In this document: piece by piece, positions 50,401 through 58,633 of the stretch | Layout: the number at the start of each line of letters is the position of its first letter | How positions within the stretch are numbered: position 1 is the stretch's first letter | Assembly (NCBI GenBank): GCA_016717005.1 | Contig: JADJUF010000007.1 | Location: 192,001-256,000 of the forward strand | Reading direction: 5' to 3' | Source: Myxococcales bacterium | GTDB lineage: Bacteria > Myxococcota_A > Polyangia > Haliangiales > Haliangiaceae | DNA length: 64,000 nt | Notes under the pieces: model-generated | Database searches by the model: none | What the model was told of the DNA's origin: nothing | The model's input: only the letters and a program-made list of their open reading frames with translations | Translations under genes and position numbers: made by a program

Positions 50401-53400
50401 CGAGCGCGCGCCAGCCCAGCCGCCAGAAGGCGCTGCTGGTACGGCTGGCCGCGATCCACGTGCAGCTCGAGCGCCCCGACGTCGCGCGGATCACGCTCGG
50501 GCGCGCGCTCGAGCTCGACGCCGCGTACCGCCCGGCGCTGCACGCGCTGGCGGAGATCGCCCGCAGCCGCGGCCAGCGCCTCGAGCTGGCCGACGCCCTG
50601 GCGACCTTGGCGACGACCGCCGGCGACGACGCCGACGCGACCCGCGATCGCACCGCCGCCGCGATCGAGCTGGGCGAGCTGGTCGCGATCGATCCGGCCG
50701 GGTTCCCGCCGGCCTGGCGCGAGCGCACGATCGCGATCGTCGAGTCGCTCGGCGCCGGCGCCAGCCACCCGGCGCTGGCCGCGGTGGCCGAGCGCCTGCG
50801 CACGCCGACCGCGACGCTCGTGACCAGCGCCGCGCCCCGCCTCGACGAGGTCGAGCGCGCCCGGGCCGCCGGCCGCCCGGATCTGGCGCGGGCGCTGCTC
50901 GCCGAGCCCGCCGCCGCCGGCGACGCCCGGGCGCTGCGCGAGCTCGCCGACGTCTGCGCCGAGCTGGCCGACTGGCCCGCGTGCGCGGCCGCGCTGGCGG
51001 CGCTGGCCGACGCCAACACCGATCCGCCGCTGCACGGCCACCGCCGGGCCGAGGTCCTGCTCGAGCTGGCCGACATCCACTACGATCGCCTCGGCGATCT
51101 CGAGGCCGCGCGCGCGACGATGCGGGCCGCCGCCGACGCCCACGGGCCGTCGGCCCGCCGCGACGCGACGCTGCGCCTGCTGGCGGCCGAGGCGTCCGCG
51201 GTCGAGGACCACGGCGACGCCGCCGCCGCGCTCGAGGCGATCGCGCTCGACCGACGCACGCCCGCCGACGTGCTCGCGCTCGCCACCGCCTGGCAGCGGC
51301 GCGGCCACGATCACCGGGCGATCGCCGTGCTCGAGGCGGTCGAGGCCTCGACCCGCCTGACCGACGAGGGCGCGATGCTCTTGTTCGCGCTGCACCAGGA
51401 GCGCCGCCGCAAGGCCGAGCTGGCGGCCGCCCTCGAGCGCGGCGCCGCGGCGGTGCCTCCGGGCGAGGCCCGGGCCCGGCTCACCGACGCCCTGGGCCTG
51501 TACCGCGACGCGCTCGGCGACGACGCCGCCAGCGCCCGGGTCGAGGCCGCGCTCGCGAAGCTGCCGGCGACGCCCGGCGCGCCGACGCCGCCGCGCCCGG
51601 GGCCGGGCGAGCCGCGCCGCCGCACCGCGCGGCCGACCGAGATGGAGCGCCTGGCCGAGGCCGCCGCCGCCTCGGGCGATCACATGGCCGCCGCGGATCT
51701 GTACGCCGACGCCATCGCCGCGCGGGTGCGCGCCGGCGGCGATCCCGCCAGCCTGTCCGACGCCATCGAGCGGGTCCGCGCCGCGGCCCGCGCCGCCGGC
51801 CACGCCGACGCGCTGGTCCGGGCGCTGTTCGCGGTGGCCGCGCGCGCGCCCAAGCCGCTGGCGATCGACCTGTACCGCGAGGCCGCGACCACCGCGCGCC
51901 TCGATCTGCACGACGAGACGATCGCGTGCGACGCGCTCATCCGCGCGCACCGGCTCGCGCCCGGCGACGGCGAGCTGGTCGCGGCCCTGGCCGACGCGCT
52001 CGAGGCCGAGGGCGACCTCACCCGCCTCGCCGACGTCTACGAGCGCGCCGCCGCCCACGCGCTCGGCGGCGACCGCGGCCGCTGGCTGCTGGCGCTGGCG
52101 CTCCTGGCCCGCGACAAGCTCGGCGACGCCCATCGCGCGCGGACCCACCTCGACGCCGCCCACGAGGCCGCGCCCGAGCTGCCGACGGTGTGGCTGCCGC
52201 TGGCCGACGCCCGGATCGCCGACGACGACCTCGCCGGCGCGCGGGAGCTGTACGAGCGCGCGGCCTCGTCGCTCGCGCTCGACGCCACCACCCGGGCCTG
52301 GGCCAGCGAGCGCCTGGCCGCGCTCGATCGCGACGCCGACGTCCAGAGCGGCGAGATCGCCGCGCCGCGCACCCGGACCGCGCCGCGCGGCTCGAGCCCA
52401 GCGCCGCGGGCGCCGGCCGCCGCCAGCGACGCCGCGCCGGCCGCCCCGGTCGCGCCCGAGTCGACCCGCCGGATCACGCTGCGCGGCCTGGCCTCGATCC
52501 GCCTCGCCGACGGCGCGCCCGTGTCCGACTACGAGCGCGAGCTGCGGCTAGGCGCCGAGCTGGCCGCCGGCGATCAGCTCGACGCCGCGATCGCGCGCTA
52601 CGAGGCCGCGAGCGTGCTGGCCCCGACCGGCGACACCCGCGCGCTGCTCGCGCTCGAGCAGCTCCACGACGTGCGCGGCGACGGCGAGGCGGTGTCCGAC
52701 GTGATCGGCCGCCAGATCATCGCCACGACCGAGGCCCGGCCGCGCGCGCGGCTGTGGTGGCGCCGGGCCCAGCTCTACCGCGACACGCTCCACCGCGAGG
52801 CCGACACCTACCGGTGCCTCAAGGAGGCCCACGCGTCGGACCCCGACGATCTCGACATCGCCTACGAGCTGCGGGCGGTGGCGATGGCGCGCGGCGAGTG
52901 GGCGCTGACGGCCGAGCTGCTCGATCGCGAGATCGCCAACGCGCCGACCTCGCGCGATCGCGGCGCGCTGCACCTCGAGCTGGCGCTGGTGTTCGACGAG
53001 AAGCTGCTCGATCCCGACGCCGCGCGCCGCCACTACGAGGCCGCGCTCGGCGACGACCCGACGATCCCGGCGGTGCCGCGGCCGCTGGCGCGCATCTACG
53101 AGCTGGCCGGCCGCTACCGCGACGCCGCGACCATGCTCGAGCAGGCCGCGGTGCTGGCGCCGACCGGCGAGCGCGCGGCGCTCTACGCCCGGGCCGCCGC
53201 CGACGCCGCCCGCGCCGGCGATCGCGCGCGCGCGGTCGACCTGGCCAACGCCGCCGCCGACGCCGCGCTCGCGGTCGGCAACCACGAGGCCGCCGCCCGG
53301 GCCCGGGCCGAGGCCAGCCGGCTCGGCGCCGAGCCGCCCCCCGACGAGGCCCGCGCCAAGGATCTCGACGAGCGCGAGCGCGACCTGACCCGCGCGATCG

Positions 53401-54737
53401 CCGAGCGCGACGGCGCCGGCATCGAGAGCGCGGCCCGGGGCGTGCTGACGGTGGCGCCGGCCCACCCGCAGGCGTTCCGGGTCCTGTACGAGCGGGCCGA
53501 GGCCCGCAGCGACTGGACCACCGCCGCCGAGCTGTGCGCCGCGCGCGCCGCGGCCGAGAGCGATCCGACCGAGCGCGCCAGCCACTGGTTCGAGCTGGGC
53601 CGGCTCCACGCCGATCGCCGCAGCGACATCCGCGCGGCCAAGGCGGCCTGGACCCGCTCGCTCGACACCGAGCCGACGTTCGCGCCCGCGCTCGACAGCC
53701 TCGCGGATCTCGCCTACCGCGAGCGCGACCTCGCCGTCGCCGATTCGCTCTACGCGCGGCTGCCGGTCAACACCTCGCGCCTGCCGCCCGACGTCGTCAT
53801 GCTGCGCCGGGCCGAGATCGCCGAGGCGCTGGGCGAGGACGGCCGCGCGCTGCAGCTGGCGCAGAACGCGGCGCGGCTGGGCCCGTCGCGGCGCGACATC
53901 TACGCGACGTGCGCGCGCCTGGCCAGCCGGGTCGGCGATCTCGACGCCGCGCTGCGGGCCGCGCGCAGCGGCCTCGAGCTGATCGTCCCCGACGACATCG
54001 CCGCGCTGTCGAGCGCGCGGCTCGAGCTGGCCGAGCTGTGCAAGCGCGCCGGCGACACGATCGGCGCGGTCTACTACCACGAGCTGGTCGTCGCCGACGA
54101 GCCGCACCACGCGCGCTCGCTCGAGGCGCTGGCCGATCTCTACGTCGAGCGCGGCAACTGGGCCGGCGCGGCCCGCGCGCTCAAGGGCCTCGCCGCCACC
54201 GCGGCCTCGCCCGACCGCCGCGCCGAGATCCTCTACCGGCTGGGCGACCTGACCCTGGCCCGGCTGGGCGACGTCGCCGGCGCCGACGACGCGTTCCTGC
54301 GCGCCGCCGATCTCGACCCCAGCCACCAGCCGACGCTGCGCCGGCTGATCGACGTCTACTGGCGCGGCGGCGACGCCGCGGCGCTGCTCGAGATCGCGCA
54401 GGAGCTGGCCGCCGCCGGCGCCCTGCTCGAGCCGGCGACCGCCGCGCCCACGCTGGCCCGGGTCGCGATCGCCGCCGCCGCGGCCGGCGCGCTCAACCTC
54501 GCCGCGACCGTGGTCCAGAGCTTCGGCGCCGAGGCCCCGGCGCGGCTGGCCGGCGCGCTGGTCGAGCTGGTCGGGCGCGCCGGCGAGCTCGGCCTCGATG
54601 GTGGCGTCGCCGCGGTCGCCGAGCTCCACCGACGCGGCCACGGCCCGGCGCTGGCGACCGTCGCCGAGCCGGCCCGCGGGCTCGGCGGCGCCGGCCAGGC
54701 CGCGGCCCGGGCGCTCGACCAGGCCGCGCCGCATTGA
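47412..54737 (+). CDS. Giant TPR-repeat protein (2441 residues)
   Basis: One uninterrupted frame of 2441 codons. About 250 N-terminal residues look globular with beta strands (LVRLTGLTIRPDAIRLEL). Dozens of degenerate TPR-type helix pairs follow (for example ALYQRALALRPELREAEDAL, AAEYLGVAVAIERARGDARG). A basic Pro/Ala linker occurs near 1390-1420 and another near 1640-1680. No signal peptide or membrane helix is seen, so it is probably a cytoplasmic scaffold. Ala, Arg, Asp and Glu dominate. Partners are unknown. The GTG start lies 9 bases after TAGCCT. Confidence 0.9.
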   Translation: MTVSLSPMPDVPRGQIELVPAPGQHLAIGPLAIDRLALAAPSEGAGDLELARWQRRRTQLAAVSARVDAAALEAALATRREALAGAGITDVAIHFTDDTIAATARVADGLASAEVSFHAALVPRGRVVRVVVGGLRVHGHLPTPAPLIVQRLLEAACGGGEGVRVVGLLELEVDVATVTTWQLLPPAGWRLPSLELVRLTGLTIRPDAIRLELATSGDEPPPSPQGLAWAVAHAAMTAADELSRKGLLDDAMRGYRALLAAAGPDQPALLERILAITSARPTWFVDGRELARQALARWPEFVPALAALASIALAEGDTREAASRLAAVAQLAPRQGDRAGGILAALAAARLYRVIDPTAATPLYQRALALRPELREAEDALIGRLADERRWRELVAVLDGRGARADGRARAEAWAEAARIACDELGDLDGARALVARALEAAPIAAVQLAVGRVAAASGDARAAQAAFQAAAAAAVAAGERPIQQAALIARARLLDAGGDADAAAAAWDEAIAKGERGPELLAAAAAAAARADRHADAVAYGRALLAARPDDAAAELALGHSLLAVGALADGEAALGRACQGPAPIAAEARALLAEHRRDHDPVGAAALYDEAVAALLQVDLRARAAELVLARAALVPAAARQAELERAVELAGTDAPTVTRAAARALLAEAPTLAESSRWIAALLATAQSAGERAGLLGERARRALAEPGADLAAAATDAAAAAQLAAGGPAAAEYLGVAVAIERARGDARGLAHALDALVAARGASATTALLVDAAEAHLAADAGGRALTLAQAAAARAAVAGDRALADGDDLAERAVRALGEAAWRQRSFPDVARAYAALLVAPTAALDDDARACAEFRLATALERGGDAATAISLLERAAPRLPGDARGQAYRLLADLHERRGELTAAAAALEAYAEATDAQASTSARADALYRAGELFRRRPGHSADAVRCLEAALRLADDHLPALDALELIERDLGDLERVATILGRKIAASARQPSRQKALLVRLAAIHVQLERPDVARITLGRALELDAAYRPALHALAEIARSRGQRLELADALATLATTAGDDADATRDRTAAAIELGELVAIDPAGFPPAWRERTIAIVESLGAGASHPALAAVAERLRTPTATLVTSAAPRLDEVERARAAGRPDLARALLAEPAAAGDARALRELADVCAELADWPACAAALAALADANTDPPLHGHRRAEVLLELADIHYDRLGDLEAARATMRAAADAHGPSARRDATLRLLAAEASAVEDHGDAAAALEAIALDRRTPADVLALATAWQRRGHDHRAIAVLEAVEASTRLTDEGAMLLFALHQERRRKAELAAALERGAAAVPPGEARARLTDALGLYRDALGDDAASARVEAALAKLPATPGAPTPPRPGPGEPRRRTARPTEMERLAEAAAASGDHMAAADLYADAIAARVRAGGDPASLSDAIERVRAAARAAGHADALVRALFAVAARAPKPLAIDLYREAATTARLDLHDETIACDALIRAHRLAPGDGELVAALADALEAEGDLTRLADVYERAAAHALGGDRGRWLLALALLARDKLGDAHRARTHLDAAHEAAPELPTVWLPLADARIADDDLAGARELYERAASSLALDATTRAWASERLAALDRDADVQSGEIAAPRTRTAPRGSSPAPRAPAAASDAAPAAPVAPESTRRITLRGLASIRLADGAPVSDYERELRLGAELAAGDQLDAAIARYEAASVLAPTGDTRALLALEQLHDVRGDGEAVSDVIGRQIIATTEARPRARLWWRRAQLYRDTLHREADTYRCLKEAHASDPDDLDIAYELRAVAMARGEWALTAELLDREIANAPTSRDRGALHLELALVFDEKLLDPDAARRHYEAALGDDPTIPAVPRPLARIYELAGRYRDAATMLEQAAVLAPTGERAALYARAAADAARAGDRARAVDLANAAADAALAVGNHEAAARARAEASRLGAEPPPDEARAKDLDERERDLTRAIAERDGAGIESAARGVLTVAPAHPQAFRVLYERAEARSDWTTAAELCAARAAAESDPTERASHWFELGRLHADRRSDIRAAKAAWTRSLDTEPTFAPALDSLADLAYRERDLAVADSLYARLPVNTSRLPPDVVMLRRAEIAEALGEDGRALQLAQNAARLGPSRRDIYATCARLASRVGDLDAALRAARSGLELIVPDDIAALSSARLELAELCKRAGDTIGAVYYHELVVADEPHHARSLEALADLYVERGNWAGAARALKGLAATAASPDRRAEILYRLGDLTLARLGDVAGADDAFLRAADLDPSHQPTLRRLIDVYWRGGDAAALLEIAQELAAAGALLEPATAAPTLARVAIAAAAAGALNLAATVVQSFGAEAPARLAGALVELVGRAGELGLDGGVAAVAELHRRGHGPALATVAEPARGLGGAGQAAARALDQAAPH

Positions 54738-54746
54738 CCGCCCGCA

Positions 54747-54777
54747 TTGACACCTCGCGGCGACGGCGACGTATAGT
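54747..54777 (+). promoter_or_regulatory. Sigma-70-like promoter of the TatT-family gene
   Basis: TTGACA at 54747-54752 and TATAGT at 54772-54777, 19 bases apart, located just after the giant TPR gene and 28 bases before the next ATG. Both boxes are close to consensus, though the spacing is long. Confidence 0.5.
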
Positions 54778-54805
54778 CGGCGTCTCCCTTCGCTGAGGTC
54801 TCGCA

Positions 54806-55759
54806 ATGCTCGCTCGCTCGCGCTCGTTCGCTCGCTCGGTGCTCGGCGCCGCGCTCTCCGTCGCTCTCTCCACCGCGCCGGTGGCGGCCGTGGCCGTCGT
54901 CGGCGCCGGCTGCGGCGCCTCGGCCAGCTCGATCGGCGGCGGCGTCCACCGCGGTGGCGCCTCCGACCCGACCGCCTTCGCCGCGGCGATCACCGCCGGC
55001 GACGCCGCCTTCGCGCAGCGCGGGGACCGCGCCCAGCTCGAGCTCGCGATCGCCAAGTACGAGGAGGCGGTCAAGCTCAAGGACGACGACTACGAGACCT
55101 ACGAGAAGCTGGCCCGCGCCAACTACCTCCTCGCCGACGGCTGGCTGTTCTTCGAGCAGGCCGAGAAGAAGGAGCTCTTCCTCAAGACCTACGAGAAGGG
55201 CTTCCAGTACGCCGAGCGCGGCCTCAAGGCCCGCTACCCCGGCATCGAGGAGCGGCTCACGGCCGGCGTCGATCTCAAGGACGCCGCGACGCTCGTCGAC
55301 AAGCCCGGCATCGGGCTCCTGTACTGGTACGCGACCAACCTGGGCAAGTGGGGCAACGCCCAGGACATCACCGTGGTGCTGACCTACAAGGATCGCATCT
55401 ACGCGATCATGGAGCAGGTCTACAACCTCGACACCCAGTTCTTCTACGGCGCCGCCGACCGCTACTTCGGCGCCTACTACTCGATCGCGCCCAGCTTCGC
55501 CGGCGGCGATCTCGACCGCAGCTGGAAGCACTTCGAGACCACGATGAAGATCGAGCCGCGCTACGTGGCCACCTTCAACCTGGTCGCCGAGTTCTACGCG
55601 CCCAAGAAGCAGGACGAGGCGCTGTTCGACTCGATGACCCAGAAGGTCCTCGACGCGCCCGTCGACATCATCCCCGAGCTCGCGCCCGAGACCGCGGTCG
55701 AGAAGCGCAAGGCCGAGCTCCTGCGCAAGCGCAAGGCCGACGGCGAGTTCCCGTTCTGA
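54806..55759 (+). CDS. TRAP transporter TatT-component family lipoprotein
   Basis: A 317-residue protein with a long lipoprotein signal (VVGAGC, Cys about 36). The rest is alpha-helical TPR-like with KYEEAVKLKDDDYETYEKLARANY, WYATNLGKWGN and HFETTMKIEPRYVATF. This matches the TatT family, periplasmic trimeric lipoproteins first found with TRAP transporters. No TRAP permease genes are nearby, as is usual for the myxobacterial copies. It has its own promoter. Confidence 0.82.
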   Translation: MLARSRSFARSVLGAALSVALSTAPVAAVAVVGAGCGASASSIGGGVHRGGASDPTAFAAAITAGDAAFAQRGDRAQLELAIAKYEEAVKLKDDDYETYEKLARANYLLADGWLFFEQAEKKELFLKTYEKGFQYAERGLKARYPGIEERLTAGVDLKDAATLVDKPGIGLLYWYATNLGKWGNAQDITVVLTYKDRIYAIMEQVYNLDTQFFYGAADRYFGAYYSIAPSFAGGDLDRSWKHFETTMKIEPRYVATFNLVAEFYAPKKQDEALFDSMTQKVLDAPVDIIPELAPETAVEKRKAELLRKRKADGEFPF

Positions 55760-55910
55760 GCCGGACGTTGTCGGCGGTGGCGACGAAGCGACCGATGGCG
55801 AAGCGATCACCTCGTCGACGCCGCCCCGACGATCCGCGCAAGGCACGGGTTCGCCGCGCGGCTCGGTGAGCGGGCCGGCCCCGCCGTTGAATCCGAGCCA
55901 CGCACCAGGC

Positions 55911-56501
55911 TCAGCGCGCGACCGGGCGGGCGATCGCTGGCGGCAACCACGACGGAGCGGGGGTCGCCAGGTGGACGCAGGTTCCGCGCTGAAACTCAGC
56001 GACGAGGATCGGCGCTGCGTCGGAGCCATCGTAGAGGTGGCTGAGATCGAAGACCGCGATCGCCGCTGGTAGGTTTCGGAGACTCCCGTCGTAGATCTCT
56101 CGGAGCCGCGCCGGAGGCGCGCTGTGGCCACCATCGAGCGCGCGCAACGCGACCCGTTCGATGTTGACTGCGACGTCGGAGGTCGCGATGTAGACGAGCT
56201 GTGTCAGGAAGCCGCCCGCCTTGGCCGCCACGGCCTGCCGGATCGCAGCGTCGCTCCGGAGGGTCGTCTCGACCGCGAAGCTGATCCGGCCGGCGATCTG
56301 CGCCGTGACGAAGGCCTCGCATTCCTGTTGCGCCTGCGTCCGCACATGGTCAGGGATAGCCACGTAGGAGCCGTGGAGCGCGCGACATCGGTCGTCGATA
56401 TTGAAGTGGCTGTGGCCCGATGAGGCTACCGGGAACATCCGCGACTTGCCGCTCCCAGATGGCCCACCGACGACCAGCATGACCGGTTGGGGTGCCGCCA
56501 C
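55911..56501 (-). CDS. Zeta/PezT-like toxin kinase
   Basis: A 196-residue P-loop kinase. Walker A GGPSGSGKS (12-20), FNIDD (34-37 region), VETT (77-80) and the ALDGGHSAPPARLREIY block (about 121-137) match Zeta toxins, which phosphorylate UDP-N-acetylglucosamine and block wall synthesis. The GTG start is three bases after the antitoxin stop. Codon use looks less GC-extreme than the neighbours, suggesting transfer. It could be a solitary nucleotide kinase, but the antitoxin-like neighbour argues for a toxin. Confidence 0.85.
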   Translation of the reverse strand: MAAPQPVMLVVGGPSGSGKSRMFPVASSGHSHFNIDDRCRALHGSYVAIPDHVRTQAQQECEAFVTAQIAGRISFAVETTLRSDAAIRQAVAAKAGGFLTQLVYIATSDVAVNIERVALRALDGGHSAPPARLREIYDGSLRNLPAAIAVFDLSHLYDGSDAAPILVAEFQRGTCVHLATPAPSWLPPAIARPVAR

Positions 56502-56504
56502 CGA

Positions 56505-57020
56505 TCAGACATCCGTGCGTGAACCTGGCAGCATATCGTCGGGAAGATCGACCACCCGGCGTCCCTCGACATCGACCACACCCGCGTCGCGCAGGCGCGC
56601 CTGCTGATCACTGACCTGCTGAGCGCCGCGCGCGATCGATGTCGTACACCACGCGCGCAGGCCATCCGCGGCCGCCGCGAGGTCGGGCGGCTCGTTCTCC
56701 ACCGCCGCGAGGTCGTAGCGGTACATGGCCCGGTCATGACGCAAGCCGACCGCCCTCGCATACTGGCTCACCAATTCTCGGCGCAGGTCGCGAGGGAGCT
56801 CGAGCCAACGTGCCGTCTCGACAAGGGTCAACGTCTCCACCGAGACCTGCAGCACCTTCCCCAACTCCTCGAGGCTCACGCCTCGCGCGATGCGCCCTGC
56901 CCTGAGCCACACCGAAAGCGCGCGCGACGCACGCGGGTTCGCGGGACGCTTGGTGGCGGCCCGGATCTTCTTCCGCTCGCCAGGCGGCTCACTCTTGGCT
57001 AACGCGGCCGCGCGCTTCAC
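56505..57020 (-). CDS. HTH antitoxin of the Zeta-like toxin
   Basis: A 171-residue protein. After a basic N-terminus, residues about 35-75 form an XRE-type helix-turn-helix (LRAGRIARGVSLEELGKVLQ). A C-terminal helical region could mask the toxin. The layout resembles PezA of pneumococcal PezAT, where an HTH repressor neutralises a Zeta toxin, but sequence identity is not obvious. The GTG start lies 6 bases after TACGGT. Confidence 0.75.
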   Translation of the reverse strand: MKRAAALAKSEPPGERKKIRAATKRPANPRASRALSVWLRAGRIARGVSLEELGKVLQVSVETLTLVETARWLELPRDLRRELVSQYARAVGLRHDRAMYRYDLAAVENEPPDLAAAADGLRAWCTTSIARGAQQVSDQQARLRDAGVVDVEGRRVVDLPDDMLPGSRTDV

Positions 57021-57026
57021 CGCTGT

Positions 57027-57032
57027 ACCGTA
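57027..57032 (-). promoter_or_regulatory. TANNNT -10-like element of the toxin-antitoxin operon
   Basis: TACGGT on the minus strand, 6 bases before the antitoxin GTG; the same element occurs before dprA. Confidence 0.4.
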
Positions 57033-57221
57033 TCACGAACGATCACCTGCGGCCTGGACACCCATATCCACGTCGGGGCCGAGTGATTTCGGCGAGTTCA
57101 CATCGCTGCGGGCGACGGGCCCGGGACGGCCTCTTGCACATGGCCGCGCCGTCCGGCGCTCGACGATGACGCCGAGCGGCAAGGGTACTTCGTCGAGGCG
57201 GGCGAAGGCAGCCTGCGCTCC

Positions 57222-57704
57222 TCAGTTCTCGTCGCGGCGGTCCTCCCCACCGCCGTCGCTCGGTGGCCGCTCCGGCCCGCGCAGCGGCGCGGTCGGCTCG
57301 TCCTTGACCTCGCGCGGGACGGGTTCGGCCTCGGGCACGAACAGCGCGAGCGCCGCGGTGCGCGCGCCGATCGGCGAGGGCGGGCCGCTCGCCTGCGCCA
57401 GCCGCGCGCGGACGAAGTCGGTCAGCACGATCGCGTCGGGCAAGATCGACTCGTCGATCTCCCGGAGGCTCGGCATCAGCTCGGCCAGGAACCGCGCGCC
57501 CTTCATCACCCCGGCCAGGTTGCCGAGCTGCACCGGCGCGAGCCGGGCCTCGGTCGCGCCGCCCGACACGCGCACGCCGCGCGCGCCGGCCAGGTGCCCG
57601 ACCTTGACCGTCAGGTCGCACAGCACGCCGCGCCGCAGGTGCTCGGGGAACGAGTGGGTCGCCGCCGTCCACGTCAGGCGCCCCGGACGCCGGGTCGCAG
57701 CCAC
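57222..57704 (-). CDS. Hypothetical protein
   Basis: A 160-residue protein with a plausible folded core (VLCDLTVKVGHLAGARGVRV, LREIDESILPDAIVLTDFV) and a disordered Pro/Glu-rich C-terminus. The start (GTG at 57704) is uncertain because the N-terminus may be truncated. No family recognised. About 200 bases before the toxin locus on the right and 214 bases from the PASTA gene on the left hold nothing I can name. Confidence 0.55.
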   Translation of the reverse strand: MAATRRPGRLTWTAATHSFPEHLRRGVLCDLTVKVGHLAGARGVRVSGGATEARLAPVQLGNLAGVMKGARFLAELMPSLREIDESILPDAIVLTDFVRARLAQASGPPSPIGARTAALALFVPEAEPVPREVKDEPTAPLRGPERPPSDGGGEDRRDEN

Positions 57705-57906
57705 CCGGATCGGAGGCAGTGTGCAGATCGCGCGTCGGGAAGACGTGCATCAGCTCCGGTCGAGAAGGCGCGCGGCGAGGCGTCCGTCGCCGCGCGCTCG
57801 GCAGGCCGCGCGCCCGGGCTCCAGTGCGGAGGCTGACCTCGCGTCCACGACCGCCACCACCGGACCTCACCCCTCGCGGGTGATTCTCGGGTCGCGGCGC
57901 ACCGGG

Positions 57907-57912
57907 TAGCGT
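57907..57912 (+). promoter_or_regulatory. TANNNT -10-like element of the PASTA lipoprotein operon
   Basis: TAGCGT, 6 bases before the ATG; no Shine-Dalgarno. Confidence 0.4.
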
Positions 57913-57918
57913 GGCGCG

Positions 57919-58620
57919 ATGAAGATCGTCCCACTCGCGTGTGTCGCGCTGGCGGCGTGCTCGTTCTCGGGGAAGCTGGGCGGCTCGACGCTGTCGTCGG
58001 GCTCGGGCCCGTCGTCGACGTCTTCGTCGAGCGGCGACTCGACCCGGCAGGCGCCGATGCCCGACGTGCGCGGCAAGACCCCGGCCGAGGCCGAGGCGCT
58101 GCTGCGGTCGGCCGGGTTCAACGTGGCCAGCACCACCGAGCTAGGTGAGGACCTGTGCGGCGAGGGCGAGGACCACCAGATGGCCAAGCAGGGCACGATC
58201 TGCAAGCAGCGGCCCGAGGTCGGCGCCACGACCTACGGCGGCACGGTGCGCCTGACGTACACGCTCGAGAAGGATGCGTGGGAGGGCGGCAGCAACGGCC
58301 CCGGCGAGTGGCGGCGGGTGCCCGACGTCGTCGGCAAGTCGATCGACGTCGCGCGCACGATGCTCGCCCGCGCCCAGCTGCCGATCGAGACCAGCTTCGA
58401 GGTGATCGAGGTTGTCGAGCCCGGCTGCGCCGCCAAGACGATCTGCAAGATCTCGCCCGGCCCCAAGCAGCGCAAGCAGGTGCGGATGCAAGGCCGCCTC
58501 TACGTCGGGCTGCCGCAGCCGCCGGTCGCGCCGCCGCCCGCTGCCACGCCGCCATCGGCCAACCCGATCGATCCGCCGCCGCCGCCACCGCCCGCCGCGA
58601 AGCCCGACACGTACTTCTGA
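57919..58620 (+). CDS. PASTA-domain lipoprotein
   Basis: A 233-residue protein with a lipobox (LAAC, Cys14) and a Ser/Gly linker. Two PASTA modules follow: MPDVRGKTPAEAEALLRSAG (about 47-66) and VPDVVGKSIDVARTMLARA (about 133-151). Each PASTA region carries extra Cys pairs. A Pro-rich tail ends the protein. PASTA domains bind uncrosslinked peptidoglycan. It is 13 bases upstream of the nuclease-like gene and probably in the same operon, perhaps tethering it at the wall. Confidence 0.85.
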   Translation: MKIVPLACVALAACSFSGKLGGSTLSSGSGPSSTSSSSGDSTRQAPMPDVRGKTPAEAEALLRSAGFNVASTTELGEDLCGEGEDHQMAKQGTICKQRPEVGATTYGGTVRLTYTLEKDAWEGGSNGPGEWRRVPDVVGKSIDVARTMLARAQLPIETSFEVIEVVEPGCAAKTICKISPGPKQRKQVRMQGRLYVGLPQPPVAPPPAATPPSANPIDPPPPPPPAAKPDTYF

Positions 58621-58633
58621 TCTGGAGCCCGCC

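Noticed and set aside
45537..52163. A 2208-codon open frame on the minus strand opposite the PpiD-like and giant TPR genes
   Set aside because: It is the shadow of the GC-skewed codon positions of the plus-strand genes. Composition (Gly/Arg/Gln/Ala runs) has no family-like blocks, while the plus frame gives regular TPRs.
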